A stretch of 64,000 bases of DNA from positions 56,218,539 to 56,282,538 of the forward strand of contig CM060976.1 of assembly GCA_030765065.1 (NCBI GenBank). The letters are read 5' to 3'. The notes under the pieces were generated by a model. The model was not told the DNA's origin and did not search any database. It saw only the letters and a list, made by a program, of their open reading frames with translations. Shown one piece after another: positions 1 through 11,848 of the stretch. This DNA comes from Deroplatys truncata. Lineage: Eukaryota > Arthropoda > Insecta > Mantodea > Mantidae. The translations under genes were made by a program, and so were the position numbers. Position 1 is the first letter of the stretch; every line of letters starts with the position of its first letter.

Positions 1-527
1 TATGACATAAATTGTGTGTTTTAATGAGATGTGTATTTTTTGTGTAGTAAAATTTTGTCCATCTCTTACGGTTTACCAGTTATGCAAAATTCATTCAGAT
101 GAAGATTTTTGGGAACATTTCCAGAAAATTCAAGATATACATTTCGATTGCCATGAAAATATCTTAAACATATGATACTTTAATCAAAATCGTTAGAACC
201 ATTTTTGAGAAAATCAAAATTTTCAAAAAATATTCCATGTAAAGGGAGTCTGGGGTGGGAGAATTTTCTTGAAAAGTTTCATGTCGCATCTTTGAAAGAT
301 ACTGAACCTAAATACCAAGTTTGGTATTTATCCTACTTTTCGTTTTTGAGTTATGCTGTTCACAGACACACAGACTCAACCGCGGACCTTTATCTAAAAA
401 TGCTTTGGGGGGGGGGGGTTCAGGGAGCCTCAAAACATATATTTACGGTGAAATCTCGATATCGAATGTTTTGTTGTAATTCAATACTTCCACTACTTAC
501 TACACGTGGTAGAGAAAGTAAAAATTG
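1..527 (-). repeat. R1 family copy, cut by the window edge
   Basis: Reverse-strand copy of the R1 repeat, the most frequent repeat in the window. The R1 head lies at the right (GTAGAGAAAGTA near 505-527) and the body runs left out of the window. Shared landmarks are the fully formed blocks seen in the 55.8-57.6 kb copies: the head hairpin, a TG/CA-rich stretch, and an AT-rich body. It abuts, and probably interrupts, the hAT relic that starts at about 525. R1 encodes no recognisable protein. Confidence 0.85.
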
Positions 528-1265
528 TTGGAGACAGTTTCCAGCACTAAGCCAACGAACTTCACCATGCAATGAAATATCACCATATTCAGCTTCCAAA
601 GTGTATTTGAGCTTTCTTTCCTCCTGTTATTTAATTTACAATATTTACAACAGTTTTCATACTGTCACTGATTCTCAATTTTAGTTTTCTCAGAGTGCCT
701 CCCTATGAATTATTCTATGAAAAACAGGCAATTATTCCTTATTCTTTAAAAAGTTCTACTGGACCATTTTTATGACCCACCATTGCTCTAGCTCCGTCTG
801 TTGTAATCCCAGAGCATCTCTCAAACCCTCCAAATTGAGAAACTGCACTATTCAGTGCATTAAATATGTTAATTCCTTTAGTGGTGGTTCCTAATTAATG
901 TAACTTCAGAACGTGTTCCAGAATTTCGAATTCAGAATTTATTGTTCTGACAAAAATAAGAAGCTGAATGACACAATTGTAGACTCATCTCCCAGGGAGT
1001 AGAATTCACAACTATTCAAAATGTCATGGAGAGATGCTGTAACTTCGCTTCCCATTTCATTTACTCTTATATCTGATGGGACAAGGAAAGTGTTTCACAC
1101 TTTTTTACCATATTCTTGTTTCCAAAGGCAGATGCCATTTTTATGGCACACATTTTAATAAGCTCTCCATCTCTGAAAAATTGTTTGCTCTTTACTAATT
1201 CTAAACACGCCTCATAAGAAGCTGTCAGATCTGTGGCGTTTGCTAGCTGGTGAAAGTATATTCAT
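525..1265 (-). pseudogene. hAT-superfamily transposase relic (ZBED/GTF2IRD2-like)
   Basis: Read on the reverse strand, conserved hAT-type blocks appear in order in shifting frames: a FRDGELIKMC-like block near 1160-1190, a segment ending FYSLGDEST near 985-1020 (family LALDEST), QLLIFVRTINSEFEILEHVL near 900-975, FNALNSAVSQFGGFERCSG near 815-870, ITTDGARAMVG near 775-810, and HGEVRWLSAGNCLQQF near 535-585. The order and spacing match the central catalytic part of domesticated and wild hAT transposases of the GTF2IRD2/ZBED type, which cut and paste DNA through an RNase-H-like fold. Frameshifts and stops are frequent, so this is a dead copy. No terminal repeats were found. The N-terminal BED finger and the C-terminal dimerisation region are missing. 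It could instead be a decayed host gene derived from such a transposon; the high decay makes a transposon relic more likely. Confidence 0.75.
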
Positions 1266-1731
1266 TTACTTGGTTAGTTTCTGCCTCAAATCACTGAACA
1301 TACTACTCCTTGCACCGCCATGGTATTTGTTATATTTAGTTTGGTACAGACCGGTGTAATGTCTGCTTAATTCAAACCTGATTTCCATATACCTGTGCTA
1401 AAAACTTATGTACGCGCCTATAACAGAAGTGTTCATTCCGACCTCGCTAATGCTCGACCATAATAATGTCATTTGTCCCCAATCTGCCAGTTTCTGTACT
1501 AGACTTGTAAATAGCTATTTTAGACGCTTTATCCGTGGTCATGAAGCAACTCGCCAACCACTGACAAGTAGGAGGTATTTTGTTTTGTTTTTAACCTTAT
1601 TGGTGGAATATAAATTGTCTTCTTGTAAGTTAATTGTCAAATAGGCATATATGATTGGCACTTGTGCAAGGGTTATGCCCAGCGGCAAACCGGAAATGTT
1701 TTTATGGACTAATTGGTTATTAAATGACCAC

Positions 1732-1772
<41 letters not shown>

Positions 1773-2064
1773 GCGCACTCGCATTCCCACACCAAACTCT
1801 GGTCATACTAAATCATCTTCTTGTTTTAAAGAACAATTTTCGTGAACATCCGGGAATCAAACCAAGACCATAAGCACAGCATGTGCTCTACCGACTGATC
1901 TACGAGACCAGTGAACCAGGGATTAAAATTTTGTGTATACAAGGTTGAACATCTGTCGATGCATTTCAAATTTGTTTGAAATCTGTACAAAATTAAAGGT
2001 AGTTCAGATGTTAGATGAATTAAGGGTAGTTTAGATTTGTGATAGATACAGTCCGAGGTAACGT
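1266..2064. other. Unassigned stretch with a (CA)n microsatellite
   Basis: No coding region is supported here. A pure CA/AC dinucleotide run occupies 1731-1771. A tRNA-like SINE head lies at 1846-1915 and is listed separately. The rest is AT-rich sequence without a repeat that I recognise. Confidence 0.6.
1846..1915 (-). mobile_element. tRNA-derived SINE head (fragment)
   Basis: The reverse strand carries a tRNA-like split Pol III promoter: an A-box-like TAGATCAGTCGGTAGAGCA followed about 25 bases later by a B-box GGTTTGATTCC. The stems that a functional tRNA would need do not pair convincingly, so this is a SINE head or tRNA fossil rather than a tRNA gene. Confidence 0.55.
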
Positions 2065-2640
2065 GTGAGGCTCACATTTGGTGAGGCTTAGATTTCCGTC
2101 GACCGGCCGCTCTGACATTGTTTTTTTTCGTGGTTTTCCTGGGTCGCTAGGCGAATGCTGGGATTGTTCCCCTTCTACAGCGAATTTCCTCTCCATAATT
2201 TCCTGTTCTCATCATTTCCTTTCATCTGTTTCATCTCTATTTTATGTTTCAGGATTGTAGGACCAGGCGACGGCAATTTGTTCTTTGTGGTGGGAGTTAG
2301 AATTTGCGTTATGTAAAGATTTCTCCCTGGCACTTGGTTGGCCGGCTGCTGTCGCTTCCTGGAGGCTCGTTCGTATCGGAGCATCCGGCTTGAAGATGCC
2401 GCAGGGAAACTCGAGCCAGCGTCAGGATTGGTGTCATTCTGGAATTGTTAGGGAGCCCGTTTTTGCTGGCGCACATCGTCGATCGGATCTGGTCGCTCTT
2501 CGGGCCTCCCTTTCATTCCTTCCTCCAGGATCACTTAAGCCACAAAGGGCCTACAATGGCGTACGTGCGTTGATGAGCTCCAGTGGCTGGGGTACCCTCC
2601 ATCTCACTAATTCTAAGATAAAGAGACTCTGAATCCAGGG
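2065..2640 (+). mobile_element. Long tRNA-type SINE, old copy
   Basis: It shares the body order of the better-preserved SINEs at 27129, 42905 and 58268: a 'tctgac' block, a gttttcctgggtcgctaggcgaatgctg block, a pyrimidine-rich stretch, then 'tgtttcaggattgtaggacc', and a GC-rich 3' half. The tRNA-like head is eroded. Peptides that can be translated across it are by-products. Confidence 0.65.
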
Positions 2641-2751
2641 TGCAGCTGGATATTTCCGAAAAGAGAAACTTTGCTAATTAAAAGAAATACTTCAGTTAAA
2701 CATTATAAGTAATTGGCCGCATGGGGGTGGAAGGAAACGAATAGGCTGTTT

Positions 2752-3587
2752 TTTTACTTTCTCTACTACGTATAGTAAGTAGGGGAAGTATTGTATTCCA
2801 CCCAAAAATTCGATACCGAGATTTCACCGGAAATACATGTTTTGAGACCCCCTGAATGCAATAAAAAGCAGTTTTATAAAAAGGGTCCCCGTCTGTGTGT
2901 ATGTGTGCGTGTGCGTGCGTGTATGAGTGAGTGTGCAACGTAACTCAAGCCAAACTTGGTATTTAAGTTTAGTAAATTACAAAGATATGACACGAAGAGT
3001 TTTAAGAAACCTCTCTATCCCCAACTACCCTTTACATGAAAACCTTTTCGACATTTTCTCAAAAATGACTAACGAATTTGATTAAAATACCGTATATTTA
3101 AGATATTTCATGGCAAATAAAATGCATATGTTGAATTTTTTGGGAGTAGCCTGTAAACTCCTCTTTACAAAGGGAACTTTGTATAATCTTCTCTAACTGG
3201 TAAACGTTAAGCGACAGATGAAAAGACAGACTGGATAAAAAAAACCTAGATCTCTTTAAAACACACGATTTATTTCAAATAATTTTTTGTGGCACGAGCC
3301 ATTTCCGAGGTATCCACCATCGCTGGTTTGAATTGCTCAATACTTCGCAATTCTTTCAAAGTCCTGTCAGTTGTTTCTCGCGACTACTCGGAAAGATATA
3401 AGGCCAGTATATAGCGCCGGTTCTGAAACATTCGACTATCGCTATTCCCTTTGCATTTATAACGAAATCTAGCTATTTCTGCAACGGTTTATTTCGAAGA
3501 AAATGAAGTAGACAGAAAAACAAGTTTGTATACCTAATAATAAATGATACAGATAGAGAAAGCCATGTGAATGTAACGCAACAAGTT
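2752..3587 (+). repeat. R1 family copy, nearly full length
   Basis: Begins with the R1 head hairpin (actttctctactacg ... tagtaagtag) at about 2752. It continues through the TG-rich stretch at 2890-2935 and the AT-rich body, and ends with the R1 tail gagaaagccatgtgaatgtaac near 3560-3587. It serves as a single-copy reference for the family (~835 bp). No coding potential. Confidence 0.85.
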
Positions 3588-4060
3588 TTTTATTTAGCTT
3601 TTATATCCCTTAGAAATGGAACAGCACCATAATTGAATCCAGGTCAACGGCTCAAACCTTGTTTAATGTGCTTATAGATTCCAATTCTAAACACATGCTG
3701 TGAGGGTAATGGTTTGTACTTGTGATTGTCAAGCGAGATATTGGATTTTGATTCCACATTGAATACTATATGTGAATGTATCTTATTATAAGCTTTAAAT
3801 ATATTCGATGCACTTTTAATTATCTATAATTGAAATTAAAGACACAGATACACGATTTAGTTTAAATGTATTGCCATGACTTAAGACTTCTTAAACTATT
3901 TCAGGTCCTTTGACATGCGCTCGGAAATACCAGATTTGCCTGGCCAACTCTTTAAGCTATTTTCAAAACTTAAAACTATAAAAATGCTCCATACACACAT
4001 TAAAACTCTCACTCACATTTCCAGACTTAGGGAGGATAAGGAAGAATCCTGGCTAAAGAA
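3588..4060. other. Unassigned stretch
   Basis: No feature recognised. A 91-codon open frame starts at 3915 but runs into the adjacent R1 copy and shows no known domain, so it is not called as a gene. Confidence 0.5.
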
Positions 4061-5110
4061 AAAATCTGATGTTTTACCTCACATGACTTTCTCTACTCTT
4101 ATACAAGCTATTTTTAAAAACGCTATTCTCCATATGCTTCATGTTAATCGAGATATCGAGATGTTAATCTTATTGCTAATTTTCTTGTAGATGCAAGGGG
4201 AATTGGTAGGCTTTAAGCTATAGTAAAATGTTTTAAGAGCTGGTTGCTATGTGGTTCTCTTTGCATTACCACGACAAAAAAAATATGATGTGTTACACAC
4301 ATGACTTTCTCTACTCTTGTACAAACTATTTTTACAAACGCTGATTCTCCACATGCTTCATGTTAATCCAGATGTTAATCTTATTGCTAATTTTCTTGTT
4401 GGTGCAAGGGGAATATGGTAGGCTTTAAGCGATAGTCAAATCTTTTAAGAGCTGGTTGCTATGTGGCGCATTCCATTCTCTTTGCATGTCCAGGACATAA
4501 AAAAATGAATAACGAATTCCCATTTTAGAAAAAGTATAAGTATTGGCAAAATTTAAGGGAATAACAAGCAATATCTAGAAAATGGTTCACCCAACAAAAA
4601 AGTGTATATGACATAAATTGTGTACTTTAACGCGATCTACATTTTTTGTACTAAAATCTTGTCTATCTCTTATGGTTTACCAGTTATGCAAAAGTCGTTT
4701 ACAATGAAGAATACAGAAAATTCGAGATATACATTTCATTTGTCATGAAAATAACTTAAACATGTGATACTTTAATCAAAATCGTTAGAGCCATTTTTGA
4801 GAATATTAAAATTTTCAAAAAATGTTCCATGTAAACGGTAATCTCGGGTGGGGATATTTTATTGAAAACCTTCGTGTCGCATCTCTGGAAGATACTGAAC
4901 CTAAATACCAAGTTTGGTGTTTATCCGACTATTCGTTTCTGAGTTATGCTGTTCGCAGACACACAGACAACACAGACACGTACATGTTGCCAAAAATGTT
5001 TTTTTTTATTCAGGGGATCTCAAAACATGTATTTCCGTTGAAATCTCGGTATCGAATTTTTGGGTGGAATACAATACTTCCCCTACTTACTATACGTAGT
5101 AGAGAAAGTG
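4060..5110 (-). repeat. R1 family copy with duplicated tail
   Basis: Reverse-strand R1 copy. Two tail units, each starting with cacatgactttctctactc, stand in tandem at about 4078-4290 and 4290-4500. The body then follows, with the head ending at 5092-5110 (GTAGTAGAGAAAGTG). The tail duplication parallels the ones at 57.1-57.6 kb and 5.9-6.6 kb. Confidence 0.85.
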
Positions 5111-5180
5111 AAAAATTCCCATCTTCCAACCGGAAATCGAACCGTGACCTCTGTATTTGGAAGCTTTTATTATTGGTCTG
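5111..5180 (-). mobile_element. SINE head fragment
   Basis: The reverse strand contains a B-box, GGTTCGATTTCC, near 5125-5140 in a context like the heads of the other SINEs. Only the promoter region is present, directly against the R1 head. Confidence 0.45.
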
Positions 5181-5235
5181 AACTGTCAAGTACTTTACAC
5201 TGCAAAATTATTATTCGTTTGATTTATTTATTGTT

Positions 5236-6575
5236 ACGTTCTGTAGTACGTACATAGTAGGTAGGGAAGATATTGCATTTCACCAAAAATTCGATGCCGA
5301 GATTTAACCGGAAATACATGTTTTGAGGCCTCCTGAATCCAAAAACGAAACATGTTTAGAAAAGGAACCGTGTGTTTGTTTATGTGTCTGTGTGTCCGTC
5401 TGTATGTGTATGTCTTTGAACAGCATAACTAAAAAACAAAAAGTCGGATAAATACTTTAATTTGATATATAAGTTCAGTATCTTCCAAAGGAGATACGAA
5501 GATTTTCAAAAAAAAATCTCCAAACTACCCGATGGATGAAACATTTTTCGAAGCTTTTTGATTTTCTAAAAGTGACTCTATTTTAATTAAATACCATATA
5601 TTAAACATATTTATATTACAAATGAAATATATATCTTGAATTGTCTGTAAATAGCCTAAATGCACTTCATTCGGAAGGATTTTGTATAACCTTGTAATCT
5701 AGTAATCGTTAAGGGATAGAAGAAAACGTAGTACACAAAAAAATGTAGATCCCTTTAAAATACACAATTAATTTCCAGTAAGATTTTTGTGGCATATTTC
5801 TGAGATGTCTGTTATTAATGGTTCGAAATTTTCATTTCTTGGTCATTCTCTTAAAGTCCTTTCAACATTCAGTTGTTTCGTGATTGCATGGAAACAGCAT
5901 GGAATTTTAAAGCCAGCATATAGCGTCCAGTCTCAAACATTTAACTATCGCTGTTCTCTTTATATTTACATCGAAATGTATAACGTATGTAGATATTTCT
6001 GAAAAGGTTTATTTGGATTAAAATGTAGTAGAAAAATAAGCTTTAATAAGAATGGTTTGTGTACCCACTAATAAACGATAGAGGGTAGAGAAAGTCATGT
6101 GAATGTATCGCATCAGATATATTCCGTGGTTATGCAAAGTGAACGGAATTTCAAAGCCAACACATAGCGACACGCTCTTAAACGTTTTGACTTATGCCTA
6201 CTGCATTCCGCTAATTTCCTTGTACCTACCAGGAAATGTGCAATAAAACCATATCTACAAATGTTTATCTCGATTAAGAGACGTAGATAGAAGAATAAGC
6301 TTTTGTAATAATAGTTTGTTGAAGAATAAGTAGAGAAAATGATGTAAATGTAATACATATTACATTTTCTTTCTTTGTTTCCATTGGGAGAACTTGTTAC
6401 CATGAATAAACATTTGAATGCTGCTTCCGCTTGCTCTAAGCTTGTGACTAAGCTGTTCTTGCTAATTGAAATAATTCCTAAGTAACTTACATAGATAGAG
6501 GAATTCCTTTCCGGATTTTCGTGAATATGTCATCTGTAGAAAAAGTCGTGTGAATGTCTTATATCATATATTGCT
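5236..6575 (+). repeat. R1 family copy with three tandem tails
   Basis: The head, slightly degraded, starts near 5236 and the body follows. Three successive tail units end near 6110, 6365 and 6570, each marked by agaaagtcatgtgaatgta-like sequence. The units differ from one another by many substitutions, so this tail amplification is old. Confidence 0.8.
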
Positions 6576-6659
6576 TAAGACACTCTGTGTATTTTATGAG
6601 TTTTAGCTCCGTACAACCAAAATGTTATTGAATATTATTAAGATATCACTCAAAACCCT

Positions 6660-7185
6660 TACATCCTTTTCACCGAGCGAGGTGGCACCGCATTCGGGAG
6701 GTCCGGGGTTCGATCCTCGGCGACGGCTCACTCTGACAATGGGTTACATGTGGGTACCGTCGGCCGTCAGGCAAATGCTGGGGTGGTTCCTCTTCTACTA
6801 TGACTTTCGTGCCTCTCATTTCCTGTACCCACCATATCCTTCATTGTTAACTGTTTTAGGGTTGTAGGACCGTCGACGGTGTTCGGGGTGTTGTGGCTGG
6901 GCGGTGGATGTGCGCCTTGTAGAGGTTTCTTCCCTGGAGTCGTTGCGGTACTGCTCAATTAGGACTCTCCTCCGACTGTGCTCCACCAGAAGGGACCGCC
7001 AGAAGTTAGGAGGCTTTTGCCTGGGCCCGGGCGACATCGGATGCATTTGAACTGAAAAGTTAGGGATCCCGTCCATGATTACGTCGCCGTCATCTGGATC
7101 TGGTCGTCCTTCGGGTCTCCCCCTCATCCCTACCTCTCAGGGGTCACGGTAGAAGCAAAAAGGGCCGTTGCGGCCAATCACTTTT
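6660..7185 (+). mobile_element. Long tRNA-type SINE
   Basis: A tRNA-like head (gagcgaggtggcaccg ... ggttcgatcc, 6675-6720) is followed by the shared body blocks 'aggcaaatgctggggtggttcc', a pyrimidine-rich stretch, 'tgttttagggttgtagg' and a GC-rich 3' half ending near agggccgttgcggcc. The ~500 bp length is long for a SINE but matches the other copies here. Confidence 0.8.
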
Positions 7186-8040
7186 AATGCTTTTCTGCGA
7201 ATCTTTGATGGAAAAAGTTACGGTTAATTTGAAATACAAGAAAAAAGTTATTGGATTAAATGCTGCAAACCGGCGAGCAAGTTCTATGAAATTTCCCCGG
7301 TAAAATGGAAGGTGGTCCATTATGCAGCGCTCTAATTATTTTTCCAATACCCTTGAAATGTGATTTTGCAGTTAAAAATTAAAATCATTACAGTAACTTC
7401 GGAGTGCAATGTTTAACATACACCTCTGCTCTCTCCTTCCTTCCCTTCCAGCTTCTTTTCATCCTCACGTAATGCGTTTTTAATGCTCCAAGTTTGCACC
7501 GATTTTTCAGCTCCTTTTTGCTTCCGTAATATTGATAACGCATCAGTTTTCAAAGTTATAGCATACAAAATCTCTTATTAGTGAATAGAAAAAGCCTTGG
7601 TAAATTTCTTGTGCAGAAAGAAGAAAAACTGAGCCAATAGATTTCCAGCACCATGAACCAATGAGTAATTAATCAAGAGCTCTGGGGATTATACTCCACT
7701 CCGAAACGATAGAAACCAATTTTGTGCAGAAAGGAATAGCTCCCATGTTGGCGTTGTAAAAAAAACATTCCATGCCCTATTTGCTTCCTTTATAGGTATA
7801 AACTTATGCCTCTTTTTATCCAGATTAGTTAAAGGTCAATCATTGATCGGTGGTAACGTTCAGGTTACTAATATTTGTTTATAAAATGTTTTTGTTTTGG
7901 GCTTCCGTATTCTAAAGCGTATTTGGTAGTGACTGTGATCTTAAATAAATGTTTATATAATCTATATTTATAGCCTTTATCTTTTCAGCATTAAACTCTT
8001 AGTGGTTTAGTTTATTATTTGAATTATATGCCTGTTTCTA
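7186..8040. other. Unassigned stretch
   Basis: About 850 bases of AT-rich sequence. No open frame, repeat or RNA gene could be supported. Confidence 0.5.
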
Positions 8041-8044
8041 GGAT

Positions 8045-8585
8045 ATAGGGTATGCAGCCTAACTCAGGTTTCTAAAACACAAAGATGGCTGATGTATGTC
8101 AAGTTGGTCAACGTTCTAACTTGAGTCACACGATATATAACCAGAGAAACCACCACACAACGTTTTTACAAAAGACGCACCTTTTAGATCTTCTGCTAAT
8201 ATTATAAGTCATTGTCATATCACATATACTGATCTGTAATATCTTTACTTTGGTGCAAAAATTTGATCACCATCTTCCTTTTCCGCAATAATCCCTGATT
8301 AACTATAACCTGGATGCATTTTAAGTGTTAAATTAACCACTAAACCTGCTATGGACCTAATTTATTAAACACACTATGTTATTAAACCTTTACTGTAATA
8401 ATATGAAGAAGAATTTATAATTACGTTTTAATATGATTTAGGCGAAGGTATTTACCGAAACCAAGCTATTAAGTTTCTTCGTTTTATTTTACGCAGATCT
8501 TGTTCCTCTAAAACCCACACAAACAGACAGAACACAAAAATTTTAAATTCCTGTTTAACTTTGAAGTTAAGACCCAATAATTATT

Positions 8586-8630
<45 letters not shown>

Positions 8631-9025
8631 CTAATAGACTCATAACCTAACCTAATAATGATTAATAATTAAATGTTCTTACAATTATCCAATTTGTATA
8701 ACTAATTTAATATAAATAGTTATATAATTAATACAACATAATCATAATATATATTCTAATTAATATTATAATCAGTGCATCACTTGGTGACTAAATGGTC
8801 GGCGTGCAAAGTTTGAATACCTGTGAATATAAAAATAGGGCGCCAACGTAACAGATACAATATAGAGTAGTTAACCTTCCCAATACACGTAAAAGGTGCG
8901 TATTTGCGGTGGAGTTGCCGGTTATGAATGGAACCTAACAACCCGAATATCACCAGATTCTAGTAATTTATCCCATAATGGTGGAAAAATGTCAAAGTTG
9001 CACTTAAGTAACATTTCGTAATTTC
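8045..9025 (+). repeat. Repeat A, left copy
   Basis: Defined by comparison with the reverse complement of 15296-16950. Matching landmarks, in order, are atgcagcctaactc (8051), agatcttctgctaatatt (8188), taactataacctg (8300), cgcagatcttgttcctct (8493), gtcggcgtgcaaagtttg (8798) and ccataatggtggaaaaatgt (8971). A (TAA)n run at about 8586-8630 is private to this copy. No coding potential and no clear terminal repeats, so its class is unknown. Confidence 0.7.
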
Positions 9026-9084
9026 GTAAACTCTATACCCAAAAAATAATTTATTTTATTCTTAAAATATGAACATACTTTTTA

Positions 9085-9905
9085 CTTTCTATACTACTTA
9101 CCTATAGTAAGCAGAGGAAATATTGCATCCCACCTAAAATTCTGATATGCATATTGTTATACGCCGGGGTGAAGCCAAAAGGTTTTGCAGCTAGATATTA
9201 AATTTAGTTACCCCGGCATAAACATTGGAGGACGTAGAGTCAGAGGCAGCGAGAGGACCAGGAACTTCAACTGTAGATTCTAAAGCAGGCGTAGGATATT
9301 CATAACAAAATACACATAATACCACAATTACTGTGGTTTATAATATATTTACCTTGGTGCCACTACATCATTCACAGAAGATTTCAGAACAGACATTGGA
9401 GGGAGATGTTCTACACACACGATCCATGCACTCCACATACACAATCACTCGCTCTGAAGAGACTCACACGTCTGACCAACGCTGTTAGACTGACGCCACT
9501 AGACAAAGAAGCTAGTCCCTCTACTTGTCCTAACCCCCTTTCCTCTCTCCACCCCTGACTAGGAGATAGGGAGAGAAATGCCGCGTCGGACGAAATTCAT
9601 ACTCCCAAACGAAATGATTATGCCCAACAATGTCATGCTACAAACCAATAATGTGTCGACGCAACAATGCACACACATACCTGCTACAATATATCAGTGG
9701 AAATACGGTTTAGGTTCCCCTGGATCCAAAACAAAAGCAAAAATACAATCTTGCCATTTAAGTTTAGCATCTTCCACGAAGCGACATGGAGATTTTCAAG
9801 AAAATACCCCCAAACTACACTTTACATTTAAATTTTTATAAAAATTTGGACTTTCTCAAAACGGCTCTAAGATTTTGATTAATATACCATATGCTTAAGA
9901 TATTT
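9085..9905 (+). repeat. R1 head/body fragment split by a solo LTR
   Basis: The R1 head (tttactttctatactactta ... ) runs to 9154. R1 then resumes at 9693 (cagtggaaatacgg, the 'caccggaaatac' block) and ends near 9905. Removing the LTR and one target duplication restores R1 colinearity. Confidence 0.75.
9155..9688 (+). mobile_element. Solo LTR (fossil LTR retrotransposon)
   Basis: A 534-bp segment with TGTTATACGCC at one end and GCTACA at the other (TG...CA), flanked by a 4-bp ATAT direct repeat at 9151-9154 and 9689-9692. A diverged second copy lies in reverse orientation at 15553-16010. No internal retroviral region adjoins it, so it is a recombination relic. The 4-bp duplication suits the Ty3/gypsy group. 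Confidence 0.75.
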
Positions 9906-9951
9906 TCATTATCGACTGATGATTTGTATTTCATACTTTACATATCGTGGG

Positions 9952-10312
9952 CGGCTCCGTGGCCGAGTGGTTAGACCGTTCACCTCTCATCTAGGCGGCC
10001 CACTTCAATACCAGGAAACCACATGTGGAATTTGTGGTGGACAAAGCGGAGTCTGGGCGGATTGTCTCCGGATTCTCCGGTTTCCCCCGCCATTCATTCC
10101 ACAAATGGATCCATCATCACCTTTCCTTTCATTAATCTCACCGACATTTCATATCATCTCCTTCCTCGCTCTCATACCTAGGTTCGAGCTGATCACCCAT
10201 TCTGATAGTTTTCTCTGGCTGTCTGCTCCTCGACAGGCGTCTGACCCCAGACACCCGCTTGTAAGTCCTGGGTGGGTGTAAGCCCTAACAACGCGGAGGG
10301 TAAGCAGAGAAA
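9952..10312 (+). mobile_element. tRNA-type SINE
   Basis: Begins with a clear tRNA-like A box (GTGGCCGAGTGGTTAGA, 9959-9975) and a decayed B box (acttcaatacc). A body unlike the other SINEs follows, then a tail of agaaagaagaag near 10300-10320. Confidence 0.75.
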
Positions 10313-10719
10313 GAAGAAGCAGAACATTACATAACTTTAAAATAATGTTATTAATAATAAAAAATTTTAAGGATTGCCACAAACAGCATTGAGCCAGTTC
10401 GTATGGCTTCATTCTCTTTAGTCGACGCACATCTTCATCCACAGGGCACACGGCTTCCATTTTAGGATTCATATGGATTTGAAGACGCTGATAGTGTTTT
10501 GCTACACAACTTGAAATTTCTTCACAAACTGTAGCTATTCCTAAATCACGAGGTGATGAAGATCATTATTGCAGATGTAGCAGAGAGCATTTACAATTCA
10601 ACGAAGTACTGTGTTTTCAGACGCCTGAATCATCCTAACATTGGATTTATTGGTACAGCCTCATAAATGGATCCCATATGTCCAAACAGGTTTCAACACC
10701 TGTTTGTAGATTAATAACT
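10313..10719. other. Unassigned stretch
   Basis: A 107-codon open frame on the reverse strand (10149-10472) overlaps the SINE and shows no known domain. Nothing else is recognised here. Confidence 0.45.
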
Positions 10720-11098
10720 TATACAGGGTGGATCATTTAAAATGAGACTGTACAATATCTCTAAAACTAAGTGTTGTAGAAAGAAATGACTTGAATAAAA
10801 GTTGCTTGATATCATGGGGGAAAGTAAATGCCATTAGTCGTGTTTTATTTAGAGGACGCTGTAATGATTATTTAGGGTCAATTTCATTCTTTTAAATTTA
10901 ATTTGACCCAACTGTAGGTTCCCATTTAAAAAAATTAAATGAACTCTAAAATGACTATCATAACTCCTCCAAACAAAACACGACTATTGACATTTACTTT
11001 CCCCCATAATATCAAGCAACTTTTATTAACATTTATTTCTACGACGCTTAGCTTTGGAGATATTGTACAGTCTCAACTTAAATAGTCCATCCTGTATA
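10720..11098. mobile_element. Fold-back (palindromic) MITE-like element
   Basis: The left arm starts TATACAGGGTGGATCATTTAA and the right arm ends with its near-complement, aatagtccatcctgtata. The two ~185-bp arms are complementary through blocks such as gactgtacaatatctc, taaaagttgcttgatat and gggggaaagtaaatg, leaving only a short centre near 10900. An RNA or single strand of this would form one long hairpin. The flanks look like TA/TATA. It has no coding capacity. Confidence 0.8.
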
Positions 11099-11205
11099 TG
11101 CGGTTCAATTTTGCAGCAGAGCTTACTGCGAAATGGGTAAAGCGCACTACTAAATGTTTTGGACCCAAACATCACACATTTGCATGGTAGTTACTAGCTC
11201 TTTTA

Positions 11206-11770
11206 GGGTGGCATGCACCAACCTAAAGTAAGCTCTACTTTCGTAGTAAACTACTACTCAACACTCGGTGACTTCCATACAAGAGTAAAGCACTTCCGAA
11301 GAATTTACTCCTTTCAGATACTCCCAAAATAAATTACCGCAGAAGTAAACGTTGAAGAGCACCGTCATGTGTTACTCTCTCATATGTTATAACGGGATAA
11401 AATAGAACAAAATATAGGTTATAATTTACTCTCGCAACCTGGATGGAGTAACTAACAGTCGATTGGACTACAATACCGTAACGTATTTGGAGGAATATAT
11501 TTTGACGTCTTCATGGATTGCTTAGATTAGACTGATGATTTTCATGAAGAAAAGAGCAATTACTCAGATTACATTGACGATCTTGATGAAGAACACAACG
11601 GGACTGCTACAATGGTATGCGAGATCCATATGATACTTATACAGAGAGAGAGGGAGTTCAGCGAACGTTTCGGTATTAAAAAAATCTTTTACATTCCTTT
11701 TGAATCGCTTGGAGAGCATTTATAACAAAACTCAGAAAGGAATCAGCTCTCTAATCCAAACTGCAATTAA

Positions 11771-11848
<78 letters not shown>

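Noticed and set aside
205-684. 159-codon ORF at the left edge
   Set aside because: It crosses the R1 copy and the hAT relic in the antisense direction and has no domain.
1846-1915. Functional tRNA gene
   Set aside because: A and B boxes are recognisable, but the acceptor and anticodon stems do not pair. It is better explained as a SINE head.
2696-2938. Repeated peptide containing KSRYRIFGWN...LPLLTIRSRES, also at 4822, 5060, 41653, 55745 and 56491
   Set aside because: It is the R1 head translated on either strand. It tracks the DNA repeat, shifts frame freely, and ends wherever R1 copies end.
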